Positions 15,751-24,625 of a stretch of DNA of 46,577 nucleotides are shown here, piece by piece. Within the stretch, counting starts at the first letter, position 1. The number at the start of each line of letters is the position of its first letter. The stretch lies in the NCBI GenBank assembly GCA_020633775.1, contig JACKDA010000011.1:1-46577 (forward strand). Direction: 5' to 3'. The notes beneath the pieces were generated by a model. That model saw nothing but the letters and a program-made list of their open reading frames with translations, searched no databases and was not told the origin of the DNA. The DNA is from Gemmatimonadales bacterium (GTDB taxonomy: Bacteria > Gemmatimonadota > Gemmatimonadetes > Gemmatimonadales > GWC2-71-9). Position numbers and translations under genes: made by a program.

Positions 15751-17445
15751 ATGCGTCGCCCAGCGTTCCTCCTCGCCCTCGTCGTGGCCGCCTGCGGGGC
15801 GCCGGCGGCCTCCACCGACCGCGCCATCGCGGACGCCGCCGCCGACTCCCTGCTCGCGATGTACACCACGGTCCGGCTCGACGCCGACCTCTCCGGGCTC
15901 ACCGAGCGCGAGAAGCAGATGCTGCCGCTCCTCATGGATGCGGCGCGGGCGATGGACGAGATCTTCTGGCTGGAGGCCGTCGGCCAGCGCGACTCGGTCC
16001 TCTCGAAGATCACCCACGACGGGATGCGGCGGTTCGTCGAGATCAACTACGGCCCGTGGGATCGCCTCAACGGCAACCGACCCTTCCTGGCGGAGGTGGG
16101 CGAGCTGCCGCCCGGCGAGAACTTCTACCCGCACGACATCACCCGGGCCGAGTTCGACTCGCTCGCCGCGCTGGCGCCGGACAGCGGGCGCGCGCTGCGC
16201 GGCCTGTACACCCTGGTCCGGCGCAACGGCAGCGGCGGGCTGACGGCCGTGCCGTACCACGTGGCGTACAAGCCGATCGTGGAGCGCGCCGCGGCCAAGC
16301 TGCGGGCCGCCGCCACGCTGGCCGATGATCCGGGACTGCGCCGCTACCTCGAGCTCCGCGCCGACGCCCTGCTCGACGACGACTACCGCGCGAGCGACAT
16401 GGCCTGGCTCGACATGAAGGACAACACCGTCGATGCCGTCATCGGCCCGATCGAGACGTACGACGACGCCCTCTTCGGCTACAAGGCCGCCCACGAGGGC
16501 TACGTGCTGATCAAGGATCGCGCCTGGAGCGAGCGGCTCTCGCGCTACGCCGCGCTGCTCCCGGGACTGCAGCGCGGGCTCCCCGTCGCACCGGCGCTCA
16601 AGGCGGAGACGCCCGGCACCGACAGCGACCTCAACGCCTACGACGTGGTCTTCTATGCCGGCCAGGCGAACGCCGGCAGCAAGACGATCGCGATCAACCT
16701 CCCCAACGACGAAGCCGTCCAGCTCGCGAAGGGCACCCGGCGGCTGCAGCTCAAGAACGCGATGCGCGCCAAGTTCGACCGGATCCTGATGCCGATCGCC
16801 GAGACCCTGATCGCCCCCGAGCAGCGCGAGTTCCTCTCGTTCGACGCCTTCTTCGAGAACACGATGTTCCACGAGGTCGCCCACGGCCTCGGCATCAAGA
16901 ACACCATCAACGGCCGGGGGCCGGTGCGGACCGCGCTCAAGGAGCAGGCCGGCGCCCTCGAGGAGGGGAAGGCCGACGTCCTCGGCCTCTACATGGTGAA
17001 CGCCCTCGCCGAGGCCGGCGAGCTCGGCGACCATGACATGCGCACCAACGACGTGACCTTCATCGCGTCCATCTTCCGCTCGATCCGCTTCGGCGCGTCG
17101 AGCGCCCACGGGCGCGCCAACGTGGCCCGGTTCAACTTCTTCCAGGACCTCGGGGCCTTCACCCGCGACTCGGCCACCGGCACCTACCGCGTCGCCTTCG
17201 ACCGGATGCGCGAGGCGACCGACTCGCTCTCGGCGACCATCCTGCGCTTCCAGGCCACCGGCGACTACGATGGCGTCGCCGCCTGGATGGAGCGAATGGG
17301 GGTGATCCGCCCCGAGCTGCAGGCCGACCTCGACCGACTCGCGGCGAAGGGGATCCCGGTCGACGTGATCTTCGAGCAGGGCGAGGAGGTCCTCGGCCTC
17401 CCCGTCTCCGGGGCGGTCGGTGCCGCCCCGCGCTCGGGAAGCTGA
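15751..17445 (+). CDS. M49-like zinc metallopeptidase lipoprotein
   Basis: A 564-residue lipoprotein (signal peptide to VVAACG, Cys15) resembling the dipeptidyl-peptidase III family. The zinc site is HEVAH (His374, Glu375, His378) with EEGKAD (404-409) supplying the third ligand region. Classical DPP III has a six-residue HEXXGH motif; here it is the five-residue HEXXH form reported for some bacterial members. Conserved GENFYPHDIT and NLPNDE stretches also fit the family. Expected to cleave dipeptides from short peptides, here at the cell envelope and not in the cytosol as in eukaryotes. A TAGATT hexamer at 15696-15701 may be the -10 element. Followed at 22 bp by the desaturase gene. Confidence 0.85.
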   Translation: MRRPAFLLALVVAACGAPAASTDRAIADAAADSLLAMYTTVRLDADLSGLTEREKQMLPLLMDAARAMDEIFWLEAVGQRDSVLSKITHDGMRRFVEINYGPWDRLNGNRPFLAEVGELPPGENFYPHDITRAEFDSLAALAPDSGRALRGLYTLVRRNGSGGLTAVPYHVAYKPIVERAAAKLRAAATLADDPGLRRYLELRADALLDDDYRASDMAWLDMKDNTVDAVIGPIETYDDALFGYKAAHEGYVLIKDRAWSERLSRYAALLPGLQRGLPVAPALKAETPGTDSDLNAYDVVFYAGQANAGSKTIAINLPNDEAVQLAKGTRRLQLKNAMRAKFDRILMPIAETLIAPEQREFLSFDAFFENTMFHEVAHGLGIKNTINGRGPVRTALKEQAGALEEGKADVLGLYMVNALAEAGELGDHDMRTNDVTFIASIFRSIRFGASSAHGRANVARFNFFQDLGAFTRDSATGTYRVAFDRMREATDSLSATILRFQATGDYDGVAAWMERMGVIRPELQADLDRLAAKGIPVDVIFEQGEEVLGLPVSGAVGAAPRSGS

Positions 17446-17467
17446 GGACCCGGTATCTTTGCCCGCC

Positions 17468-18568
17468 ATGACCACGTCCTCCCGGGCCGCCGAGGCGGCC
17501 GACCGCATCGACTGGAACGCGATCCTCGCCCCGTACCGCTCCTCGGTGCTCGGCCGCAGCATCTGGCAACTCGCGAGCACCACCCTGCTGTTCGTCGGCC
17601 TGTGGGTGCTGGCGTATCGCGCCCTCGCGGTGGGCTGGTGGCTCACCCTCGTCCTCGCCGTCCCCACGGCGATGATGGTGGTGCGCCTCTTCATGCTCCA
17701 GCACGACTGCGGCCACGGCTCGTTCTTCCGCTCGCGGCGCGCCAACACGATCGTCGGCGCGATCCTCGGCGTGATCACGCTGGTGCCGTACACCTACTGG
17801 CGGAAGACCCACGCGATCCACCACGCCACCTCGGGCGACCTCGACGGCCGGGACCTCGGTGATATCGACACGCTGACGGTGCGCGAGTACCTCTCCCGCA
17901 CGCGGGCGAAGCGGCTCCTCTACCGGATGTACCGCCACCCGCTGACGCTGCTCGTGGTCGGGCCCGCGTGGCAGTTCATCCTCAAGCACCGGCTGCCGCT
18001 CGACATCCCGCGTTCGTGGAAGCGCGAGTGGGCCAGCGTGCACGGAACCAACATCGCCCTCGCCGTCGTCGTCGGGGTGATGTGCTGGCTCGTCGGGTGG
18101 AAGGCCTTCCTGGCGGTCCAGCTCCCGATCACGCTGATCGCCGGCGCGATCGGCGTGTACCTGTTCTACGTGCAGCACCAGTACGAGGACACCTACTGGC
18201 GCTACCGCGAGGCGTGGAACTACTACGCCGCCGGCCTGGAGGGGGCATCCCATCTCGTAATGCCGAGATTCCTGCAGTGGTGCACCGCCAACATCGGCCT
18301 GCACCACATCCACCACGTCGCGAGCCGGATCCCCAACTACCGACTCCAGCAAGCGTTCGACGAGAATCCGATCCTGCAGCGGGTCACGACCCTCACCCTC
18401 CCGGCCAGCGTGAGGACGCTCTGGCTCACCCTCTGGGACGAGGACGAGCGTCGACTGGTCGGGTTCCGTGAGCTGCGGCAGATTCGCGAGCGGATTGCCG
18501 CGGAGCTGGAGGCCGGTGCCGCGGTCCTCGCCACCCGGCCCGAGGCGGTGCCCCGCAGCTGGCGCTGA
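17468..18568 (+). CDS. Membrane fatty acid desaturase
   Basis: A 366-residue integral-membrane desaturase. The three histidine boxes are HDCGH (79-83), HAIHH (115-119) and HHIHH (279-283), which bind the di-iron centre. Hydrophobic segments lie near residues 35-75, 95-110 and 195-235. The pattern resembles bacterial acyl-lipid (delta-12/omega-type) desaturases; regiospecificity cannot be told. It adjusts membrane fluidity using ferredoxin-type electron donors not seen here. A TATCTT hexamer (17454-17459) ends only 8 bases before the ATG, so the transcript may be leaderless; the frame is open to 17420 but no good alternative start is seen. Confidence 0.93.
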   Translation: MTTSSRAAEAADRIDWNAILAPYRSSVLGRSIWQLASTTLLFVGLWVLAYRALAVGWWLTLVLAVPTAMMVVRLFMLQHDCGHGSFFRSRRANTIVGAILGVITLVPYTYWRKTHAIHHATSGDLDGRDLGDIDTLTVREYLSRTRAKRLLYRMYRHPLTLLVVGPAWQFILKHRLPLDIPRSWKREWASVHGTNIALAVVVGVMCWLVGWKAFLAVQLPITLIAGAIGVYLFYVQHQYEDTYWRYREAWNYYAAGLEGASHLVMPRFLQWCTANIGLHHIHHVASRIPNYRLQQAFDENPILQRVTTLTLPASVRTLWLTLWDEDERRLVGFRELRQIRERIAAELEAGAAVLATRPEAVPRSWR

Positions 18569-18600
18569 TCGCGACGGCCGCACGACCGGACGGCAACGGC

Positions 18601-18720
18601 GCGACCTGACGGTCGCGGCTGGTGCGGTTCGGTGCGTACACCTGGGTCGCGCGACCTGACGGTCACGGCTGGTGCGGGTCGGTGGGTACACCTGGGTCGC
18701 GCGACCTGACGGTCGCGGCT
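18601..18720. repeat. 50-bp tandem repeat, 2.4 copies, with embedded hairpins
   Basis: Unit 1 is 18601-18650, unit 2 is 18651-18700 (four differences), and a partial third copy is 18701-18720. Each unit opens with GCGACC-TGAC-GGTCGC, a 6-bp stem with a 4-base loop (perfect in copies 1 and 3, one arm changed in copy 2), and the unit junctions form the palindrome GGTCGCGCGACC. It lies between the convergent desaturase and TonB-receptor genes, where it may terminate transcription. Confidence 0.85.
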
Positions 18721-18749
18721 ATGGATGACGCTTCTCGCGTGCCTACGGC

Positions 18750-21053
18750 CTACATCTCGACGCCCACCAGCATCACGCGTCCCACCGCCGGGGCGAGGTT
18801 GTCGCGCACCGTGCCGCCGCCGAATTCGGCACGACCCCAGAGCGCGACCCGGCCGCCGAGCGGGGCGTGGAGTCCCACGAACGGCCGCAGCACCCCCGGA
18901 TAGTCCAGCCAGTAGTCGCGCGTGCGGTCACGCACGGCAAGCTGCCCGGCATCGATCCGGGCGATGAGCGCCCAGTCATAGCCGGTCCACGGGCCGACCC
19001 AGAGCGCCCCGACCTCGACCCGCGCACGGCCCGGCTCGTAGCGCAGCGCGATGGAGCCGGCAGAGCGCGGCACCTCGAGCGGCGCGTCGCCCACCTGGAA
19101 GTCTCCTGCATACGTCGGGGACACCTGCGCGAGTCGCGACGACAGCAGCTGCACCCGCGCGGCCGCCGCCAGCGGGCCGACTCGGGCGCCGCCGTCGAGC
19201 TCCACACCGCGGTTGGTGAACCCGCCGACATTCTGGAACTGGTACTGGCGCGCGCCGGCCGCGGTCTGCCGCAGGTCGACCTGCTGGACGAGGTCGTCGG
19301 CACGCTGGTCGAATCCGGTCAGGCGCAACCACGCGCCGGACGGCCAGAACAGGTCCACGCCACCCTCCCAGCCGGCCTGCCGCTCGGCCCGGAGCACGGG
19401 ATTGGCGAGCTGCTGGATCTGGCCGGCGCGCAGCGCCTCGCTCATCCCGGGCTCCGGCGGGCGCAACGCCCGCCCCCAGGCGAGACGGACGCGAAGGGTC
19501 CCCGGCCCAAGCGCATGGGACCAGGACGCCCCGGCCATCGCCGCCCACGGCCGATCCGCCTCCCGCCCCACCGAACTGAGCCACTCCTGCCGCGCCCCGG
19601 CCACGAGGTGGACGCCCCCGAGGCGACCGGCAAGTTGCGTGAAGACCCCGCGCGCATCGAGCGCCTCGGCGTAGAGCGTCGAGAGACCGACCGACTCGAA
19701 CCCGCCGCGCAGCGAGCGCTCGAGGGTCCGCCGACTGGCTTCCGCCCCGACGCTGAGTGAGAGCGGTCCGGCAACGGCGCGACCGGCCCAGCGCGCGCTC
19801 CATCGACGCGCCAGCTCGTTGGTGGCGCCGAGCGGCAGGCGCGGTGCGAGGATCGGGGAGCGAAACGGCTCGCGCGTGCCGCTCACCTGATGCACGCCCG
19901 CGACGAGCGTCTGCGACAGCGACGCACCGGCGACATGCACCATGCGCACGCCGAGGCCGCGCTCCTCGAGCGGCGGCACGTCGCGACGGCGGAGCCCCCC
20001 GGTGGTGAGCCCTTGCTGTTCGAGGTTGCCGTCGCGGGAGGCGGCACGCGCCGACATCTCGACGGCGACGGCGCCCCGCGTGACCCGTCCCCCGACCTGA
20101 ACCCGCCACGCCTCCGCGAGCGGGGCATCGTGCCCGAGGCGGGAGACCGACGCCATGCCGGCGAAGCCCGCTGTCGGTCGTCCCGCATCCGCGCCGAGCG
20201 CACCCTCGAACCACGGTGAACCGCCATCGATATCGCGCTGGAGTGCTCCCGCGACCAGCGCGCCGCGCGGCGCGAGCGCGGTCGCGACGGGGGGACCCTT
20301 GCGGGTCTCGACCTGCAGCACGCCACTCAGCGCATCCGGGCCGTAGAGTGCGGCTCCCTGCGGACCGTGGATCATCTCGAGGCGGTCCACCATCCGACCA
20401 TCGAGCAGCGTGAACAACTCGGATGACGCCACCTCGACCCCGTCGACATAGACCTTCGGCCCTCGGGTCGTGAACGAGGCGACGCCCCGAACCGCCCCCA
20501 GGGTCGGGGCGGGGCCGGTCCCGCCGCGATCCCACGGCAGCACCCCCGGCAGGAAGGCGCGCACCTGATCGGCGAGCCGCCGATGCGGTGCCGCCGCGAG
20601 ATCGTTGGCCGTGACGACCGTCAGCGCCGTCGGCTGGTCGCCGGCCGGCCCGGTACCGACCGGCGTGCCGGTCACGACCAGCTGGTCGAGCTGCTGGATC
20701 CCGGAGGCGACCTGCAATCCGAGGGTGTCCGTGACAGCCGACGCGCGACGGCCGATCAGGACCACCGTGGAGCCGCTCACGACCGCGACGAGCTCGGTGT
20801 CGCGCAGCAGGAGGTCGAGCAGGTCGCCGAGTCGCACATCCGAACGGGAGACGCTCACGCGTCGGCGCGGGATCCGGTCGCCGCGCCACGCCAGCGGAAG
20901 CTGGTGCGCGTGTCGGAGCCGGAGGAGCGCCTCGCCGAGTGACACATCGCGCACGTCAAGCGAGACGCGCCGGTCGAGTGGATCCGGGGACTGAGCCGTG
21001 AGCGGGGCGGCGACCAGCCCCACGAGGAGCGGCGCGATCAGCCAGCCCCGCAT
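18750..21053 (-). CDS. TonB-dependent outer-membrane receptor with N-terminal STN signalling domain
   Basis: A 767-residue receptor. A signal peptide (LIAPLLVGLVAAPLTAQ) precedes an STN domain (about 28-105; RVSLDVRDVSLGEALLRL and VSVSRSDVRLGDLLDLLL), which in FecA-type receptors talks to a FecR anti-sigma factor. A plug follows (LTVVTANDLAAA, VRGVASFTTRGPKVYVDG, MIHGPQGAALYGPDALSGVL), then a 22-strand-type barrel ending in GRVMLVGVEM. The gene lies 3 bp after fecR, matching the signalling design. The ligand could be a siderophore or another large nutrient; sequence does not say. No TonB/ExbBD genes are in the window. Confidence 0.92.
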   Translation of the reverse strand: MRGWLIAPLLVGLVAAPLTAQSPDPLDRRVSLDVRDVSLGEALLRLRHAHQLPLAWRGDRIPRRRVSVSRSDVRLGDLLDLLLRDTELVAVVSGSTVVLIGRRASAVTDTLGLQVASGIQQLDQLVVTGTPVGTGPAGDQPTALTVVTANDLAAAPHRRLADQVRAFLPGVLPWDRGGTGPAPTLGAVRGVASFTTRGPKVYVDGVEVASSELFTLLDGRMVDRLEMIHGPQGAALYGPDALSGVLQVETRKGPPVATALAPRGALVAGALQRDIDGGSPWFEGALGADAGRPTAGFAGMASVSRLGHDAPLAEAWRVQVGGRVTRGAVAVEMSARAASRDGNLEQQGLTTGGLRRRDVPPLEERGLGVRMVHVAGASLSQTLVAGVHQVSGTREPFRSPILAPRLPLGATNELARRWSARWAGRAVAGPLSLSVGAEASRRTLERSLRGGFESVGLSTLYAEALDARGVFTQLAGRLGGVHLVAGARQEWLSSVGREADRPWAAMAGASWSHALGPGTLRVRLAWGRALRPPEPGMSEALRAGQIQQLANPVLRAERQAGWEGGVDLFWPSGAWLRLTGFDQRADDLVQQVDLRQTAAGARQYQFQNVGGFTNRGVELDGGARVGPLAAAARVQLLSSRLAQVSPTYAGDFQVGDAPLEVPRSAGSIALRYEPGRARVEVGALWVGPWTGYDWALIARIDAGQLAVRDRTRDYWLDYPGVLRPFVGLHAPLGGRVALWGRAEFGGGTVRDNLAPAVGRVMLVGVEM

Positions 21054-21056
21054 CGC

Positions 21057-22043
21057 CTACCGGAACACGATGCCGCTGTCCTCGCGGCTCGGGGTGACCT
21101 CGAGCAGCAGGCCGAGGACGTCGAGCGCCTGTGGCAGCGAGTCGAGCGAGAAGGTGCCGGTGATCGTGCGCGAGGCGAGGGTGGTGTCCCCGAGGAAGAA
21201 CGGCGTCCCGTACCAGGTGGCGAGGTCGGCGAGCACGTCACCCACCCGGGCATCGTTCACGTCGAGGATCCCGTGATGCCACATGTCGAGGGAATCGGTG
21301 GGCATCCCCGACGTCACCTTCGGCTCGCCGAGCCCGAATCGCGCCACATCGCCCGCGACCAGGCGCCGCTCGGCATCGACCGGATCCTCCACGCCCCGCA
21401 CGCCGACCTCCCCCTCGATCACCGCGACCCGCACCAGGCTGCCGGCCCGCGCCGCCACCGTGAAGACGGTCCCGATATCGCGCACGACATGGGTCGGCGT
21501 GCGCACCGAGAGGGTCGAACCTTCCGCGTGGGTCACCGAGAACCACGCCTCGCCCACGAGCTCCACCTCGCGGCCTCTCCCGCCGAAGTCTCCCGGCACC
21601 GTCAGCGTGCTGCGTGGTGCGAGCACGACGGTACTGCCATCGGCAAGGGTCACCTCGAGGCGCTCGGCTGCCGCGGTGGTGTACACCGTCGGCTCGGGGG
21701 TCCCACGGGTCGCGGTCCACGCATAGCCCGCACCGGCGACCACCACGATCGCGGCGGCGAGGCGCAGGAGGGTCGTCGGCCACCGGGGGCGGCTCGGAAT
21801 CGGGATCACATCCGGCGTGCGGTCCTCGGCGTGCAATTGCGCCGAGACGCGGTTCCACCCGGCATCCACGTCGACCGGGGCAGCGGGTGGCCGGGTCTGC
21901 CACGCCGTCAGCAGCCGCTCGTACTCCTCGCGGTTGGCGTCCGAGGCCTCCACCCACATCGCGATCGCCTGGTCCTCGTCCAGCGACGATTCCCCCGCCA
22001 CGTGGCGGGCCAGCAGGTCATCGGTGACGGGGATCTCATCCAT
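21057..22043 (-). CDS. FecR-family anti-sigma factor
   Basis: A 328-residue inner-membrane regulator. The cytoplasmic N-terminal part (residues 1-85) has the WVEASDANREEYERL pattern of FecR proteins that bind the sigma factor. One membrane helix follows (TLLRLAAAIVVVAGAGYAWT, about 88-107), then the periplasmic FecR domain (LEVTLADGSTVVLAPRSTL, FSVTHAEGSTLSVRTPTHVV) and a C-terminal STN-like region (ASRTITGTFSLDSLPQALDV). It should hold the divergent ECF sigma factor inactive until the receptor signals. The ATG at 22043 is chosen because the 23 codons upstream (from 22112) read as non-homologous Arg/Pro-rich sequence. Confidence 0.9.
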   Translation of the reverse strand: MDEIPVTDDLLARHVAGESSLDEDQAIAMWVEASDANREEYERLLTAWQTRPPAAPVDVDAGWNRVSAQLHAEDRTPDVIPIPSRPRWPTTLLRLAAAIVVVAGAGYAWTATRGTPEPTVYTTAAAERLEVTLADGSTVVLAPRSTLTVPGDFGGRGREVELVGEAWFSVTHAEGSTLSVRTPTHVVRDIGTVFTVAARAGSLVRVAVIEGEVGVRGVEDPVDAERRLVAGDVARFGLGEPKVTSGMPTDSLDMWHHGILDVNDARVGDVLADLATWYGTPFFLGDTTLASRTITGTFSLDSLPQALDVLGLLLEVTPSREDSGIVFR

Positions 22044-22122
22044 GGCTCGGTCCCGGAAGGGGGCAGCAGGAAGACACAGGCACGGGGCAGGGACCCTGAC
22101 TCGGGCCCTCACGGTCCGTAAT

Positions 22123-22701
22123 ATGCGATATCGTCCACCAAAGACCGTGCCAGAGACCTTCGACCTCCCCGCCCTCCTCGCCGCGATCGCGACCGGCGAC
22201 CAGGCCGCCTTCGAGCGGCTCTTCCGCGCCTGGTACCCGCGGATGGTCCGTCACGCCCGGCACCTGTTGGGGGAGCCGGATCTCGCCGAGGAGGTCGCCC
22301 AGGAGGTCTTCGTCGCCCTCTGGCGCCGCCGGACCGCCCTTCCCGACGCGGGCGCCCTGCCCGGCTACCTGCACCGTGCGGTGCGCAATCGCTCCCTCAA
22401 CAAGCTGCGCGGCCCCGCGGTGACGTCGATCGACGCCTCGGTGGACGACAGGGTGGCGGTGGCGCCGACGGCGGCGCGCGACCTCGAGGAGCAGGAGCTC
22501 GCCACGGCGGTCGCCGATGCCATTGCCGCCCTCCCCGAGCGCACCGCCGAGGTCTTCCTCCTCTCGCGCGACCAGGGCCTCACGTACAGCGAGATCGCCG
22601 AGACCCTCGAGATCTCGGTGAAGACGGTGGAGACGCTGATGGGACGCGCGCTGCGGGTGCTGCGCGAGACCCTGCGACCTCGACTGACCGGTTCCGGCTG
22701 A
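22123..22701 (+). CDS. ECF-type RNA polymerase sigma factor
   Basis: A 192-residue sigma-70-family factor with region 2 (DQAAFERLFRAWYPRMVRHA through EEVAQEVFVALWRRR) and region 4 (ALPERTAEVFLLSRDQGLTY, then SEIAETLEISVKTVETLMGR, the helix-turn-helix). It has the length of a Fec-like ECF factor. The ATG at 22123 gives the longest sensible protein; a GTG at 22147 would remove eight residues and is possible, as no clear ribosome site marks either. It is transcribed away from fecR, with 79 bp between the starts. A TAATAT hexamer (22119-22124) and its near mirror on the other strand (TATTAC) sit in this gap. Confidence 0.9.
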   Translation: MRYRPPKTVPETFDLPALLAAIATGDQAAFERLFRAWYPRMVRHARHLLGEPDLAEEVAQEVFVALWRRRTALPDAGALPGYLHRAVRNRSLNKLRGPAVTSIDASVDDRVAVAPTAARDLEEQELATAVADAIAALPERTAEVFLLSRDQGLTYSEIAETLEISVKTVETLMGRALRVLRETLRPRLTGSG

Positions 22702-22710
22702 ATCCGGTGT

Positions 22711-22729
22711 CAGGGTGCGAGCCACCCTG
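22711..22729 (+). terminator. Small hairpin after the ECF sigma gene
   Basis: CAGGGTG (22711-22717) pairs perfectly with CACCCTG (22723-22729) around CGAGC. No T tract follows. It lies 10 bp after the sigma stop and 80 bp before the lipoprotein start, so termination or a leader structure are both possible. Confidence 0.35.
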
Positions 22730-22808
22730 CCGTGTCCTCCAGGCACACCGTCCCGAGGGGCCCCCCAGCGCGGGGGAGCGCCCGGGACCCAACCCCTGGA
22801 GCTGCCCC

Positions 22809-23573
22809 ATGCGCGCACATCCCTTCTCCACCCGGACCCTCCTGGTCGCCGCCGCGCTTCTCGCGGCCTGCGCCGACGCCCCGACCGTCACCGGTCCCGA
22901 TGTGGTCGCCCCCCCGACCGGCACGGCCGATGAGGCGGTGGCCCTCTCGCTCGACGAACTCGCCGCGAGCGCGTCGCTCGCCGGCGACAGCCGCGCGGCC
23001 TCGGACTACGCCGACGGCGCGTTGGCGATCCGACTCGGTGCCCGCCCGACCGAGATCGCGATCAGCGTCGGTGGCCAGGACTACCGCTACCACGCCGTCG
23101 GGCTCGGCATCGTCGAGCGCGGGCCGGATGGCGCCGAGCTGCTGAAGCGCACCGTCATCGCGTGGCACGGCCTCGATCGTCCCGATGCGGTGCTGCGGGT
23201 GATGTCGCGATCGGATGCGGCCATCTTCGGCCGCGAGGACAATCCCGGCGATCTCGGTCGTGCCACCGGCACCTGGGCGGACCTCGCCCGTGGGGCCCGC
23301 TTCGTCGCGATCGACGGCGCGCTCGCCACGACCCTCAACAGTGTCGCCGAGCCGTGCCCGAACGCCGCCGCCGATCGCCGGTTCGCCTGCAACCTCGCCC
23401 GCTTCGACATCCGGATGGACGGCACCTTCGAGCTGGTGGGCGACGCCACCGCCCGGGTGCCGATCGCCAGCGAGGCGCAGGGCTTCGCCGGCGTGGTGGT
23501 GCGCCGCCTCGACGGCGGCAGCGGCGGTCGGCCGACCGCGAACCCGTCACGACCGCAGCCGACGCGGGGCTGA
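22809..23573 (+). CDS. Lipoprotein of unknown function
   Basis: A 254-residue predicted lipoprotein: signal sequence with lipobox LLAAC (Cys about 21) followed by a Pro/Thr-rich linker. The rest is a soluble domain with no family I recognise; a Cys pair (AEPCPNAAADRRFAC) near residue 185-197 may form a disulfide. Its position just after the Fec-type sigma gene, on the same strand, makes it a candidate target or co-transcribed partner, but the 107-bp gap contains a hairpin. The ATG at 22809 is chosen because it starts the signal peptide; in-frame codons back to 22707 precede it. Confidence 0.75.
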   Translation: MRAHPFSTRTLLVAAALLAACADAPTVTGPDVVAPPTGTADEAVALSLDELAASASLAGDSRAASDYADGALAIRLGARPTEIAISVGGQDYRYHAVGLGIVERGPDGAELLKRTVIAWHGLDRPDAVLRVMSRSDAAIFGREDNPGDLGRATGTWADLARGARFVAIDGALATTLNSVAEPCPNAAADRRFACNLARFDIRMDGTFELVGDATARVPIASEAQGFAGVVVRRLDGGSGGRPTANPSRPQPTRG

Positions 23574-23588
23574 CCTTGGAGGGATGCG

Positions 23589-23674
23589 CTGTCACCCCGA
23601 GCGAAGCGAGGGGGCGGAGACCGCCGAATGCGGCGCTCCGCCCCCTCGGTCGCCGTGCTCCCTCGGGGTGACAG
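23589..23674. repeat. Large palindromic (REP-like) element
   Basis: Three nested inverted repeats form one long hairpin. The outer arms CTGTCACCCCGAG (23589-23601) and CTCGGGGTGACAG (23662-23674) are perfect. The middle arms are 13 bp and perfect (23607-23619 with 23636-23648). An inner CCGC/GCGG pair surrounds CGAAT. It shares GTCAYCCCGAGCGAAGCGA with the element at 40792-40915. It lies between two convergent genes and could end transcripts from both sides. Confidence 0.85.
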
Positions 23675-23705
23675 TCGTGCTTCGTTCCGTTGCGCCGTCC
23701 TCCGG

Positions 23706-24563
23706 CTACTTCCCCAGCCGCTCCCAGACGCGGTCCTTCACGTCGTCGACGAAGAGCTGCAGGTGCGGGAACGGGATCTCGATGCCGGCCTTGTCGAGCG
23801 CGACCTTGCACGCCTCGACCACCCGGAACCGCACCGGGACCTCGTCCTCGGCATGGTGGATCCAGACCCGGACCGTGAGGTCCACGCTCGAATCGCCAAG
23901 CCCCGCGGCCACCACCGTCGGGGCCGGCGACTCGAGGACCCCCTCGAGCCCGCGCACCGCCTCGAGCATCACCGCGCGCGCCTCCGCGATCGACTCCTTG
24001 TAGGCGATCCCGATCGGGATGTTGACCCGCGTCTCGCCGTACATCGAGTGATTGACCAGCAGTTCGCCGATCACCTGCTTGTTGGGGATCACGACGTAGG
24101 TGTTGTCGAGCGTCCGGATCCGGGTGGTGCGCAGGGTGATGTCGCGCACCTCGCCGTAGCGATCCTGGGTCGTCACCCAATCGCCCACCTTGAACGGCCG
24201 GTCCCAGAAGATCAGGAAGCCCGCGATCATGTTGGCGATCGTCTCCTGGGCCGCGAAGCCGACCGCGATCCCGAGCACCCCCAGGCCGGCGAGCGCGGCG
24301 GCGACGTTGATCCCGAGCTGGCTCGCCGCCATCACCATCCCGAGGATCAGGATCGCCCCGCGGACCACCCCGTCCACCAGCAGGTGGATCAGCGCCTCGG
24401 CGAAGTCCGCCCGCCGCAGGATCGCCCGGAGCGCCGGCTGCACCAGCCGGAGCAGCACCACGAAGGCGAGGAACACCACCACCGCGGCCGCCACCTTGGG
24501 CAGCACCGTCGCCGCCACCGACAGCAGCTCCTCGCGCGTGATCGAATCCAGCAGGTCACCCAT
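23706..24563 (-). CDS. Small-conductance mechanosensitive channel (MscS family)
   Basis: A 285-residue channel. It has three N-terminal membrane segments (PKVAAAVVVFLAFVVLLRLV; GVVRGAILILGMVMAASQLG; and the pore helix NVAAALAGLGVLGIAVGFAA with Gly/Ala packing), followed by QETIANMIAGFLIFWDRPF and the beta domain (VGDWVTTQDRYGEVRDITLR, TRIRTLDNTYVVIPNKQV), the signature of the family. The C-terminal alpha/beta vestibule runs to the end. The length matches E. coli MscS. It sits in the inner membrane and releases solutes on hypo-osmotic shock. It is divergent from dnaK, with 174 bp between. Confidence 0.95.
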   Translation of the reverse strand: MGDLLDSITREELLSVAATVLPKVAAAVVVFLAFVVLLRLVQPALRAILRRADFAEALIHLLVDGVVRGAILILGMVMAASQLGINVAAALAGLGVLGIAVGFAAQETIANMIAGFLIFWDRPFKVGDWVTTQDRYGEVRDITLRTTRIRTLDNTYVVIPNKQVIGELLVNHSMYGETRVNIPIGIAYKESIAEARAVMLEAVRGLEGVLESPAPTVVAAGLGDSSVDLTVRVWIHHAEDEVPVRFRVVEACKVALDKAGIEIPFPHLQLFVDDVKDRVWERLGK

Positions 24564-24625
24564 GCATGCTCCCGAGAGGAATCCTGCCGGAACCTAACCC
24601 TCGCCCCCGCCCCGGCCCGGCCGCC

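Noticed and set aside
15127..17793. 888-codon minus-strand open frame
   Set aside because: It lies opposite the GCS2-CBS, M49 and desaturase genes, which have full motif sets. The antisense translation shows no domain.
18601..18720. CRISPR-like array
   Set aside because: The units are directly adjacent, without unique spacers, and no cas genes are present.
23589..23674. Simple Rho-independent terminator
   Set aside because: The structure is far longer than a terminator stem, shares its sequence with the element at 40792 and lacks a T tract, so it was listed as a dispersed repeat, though it may also terminate transcription.
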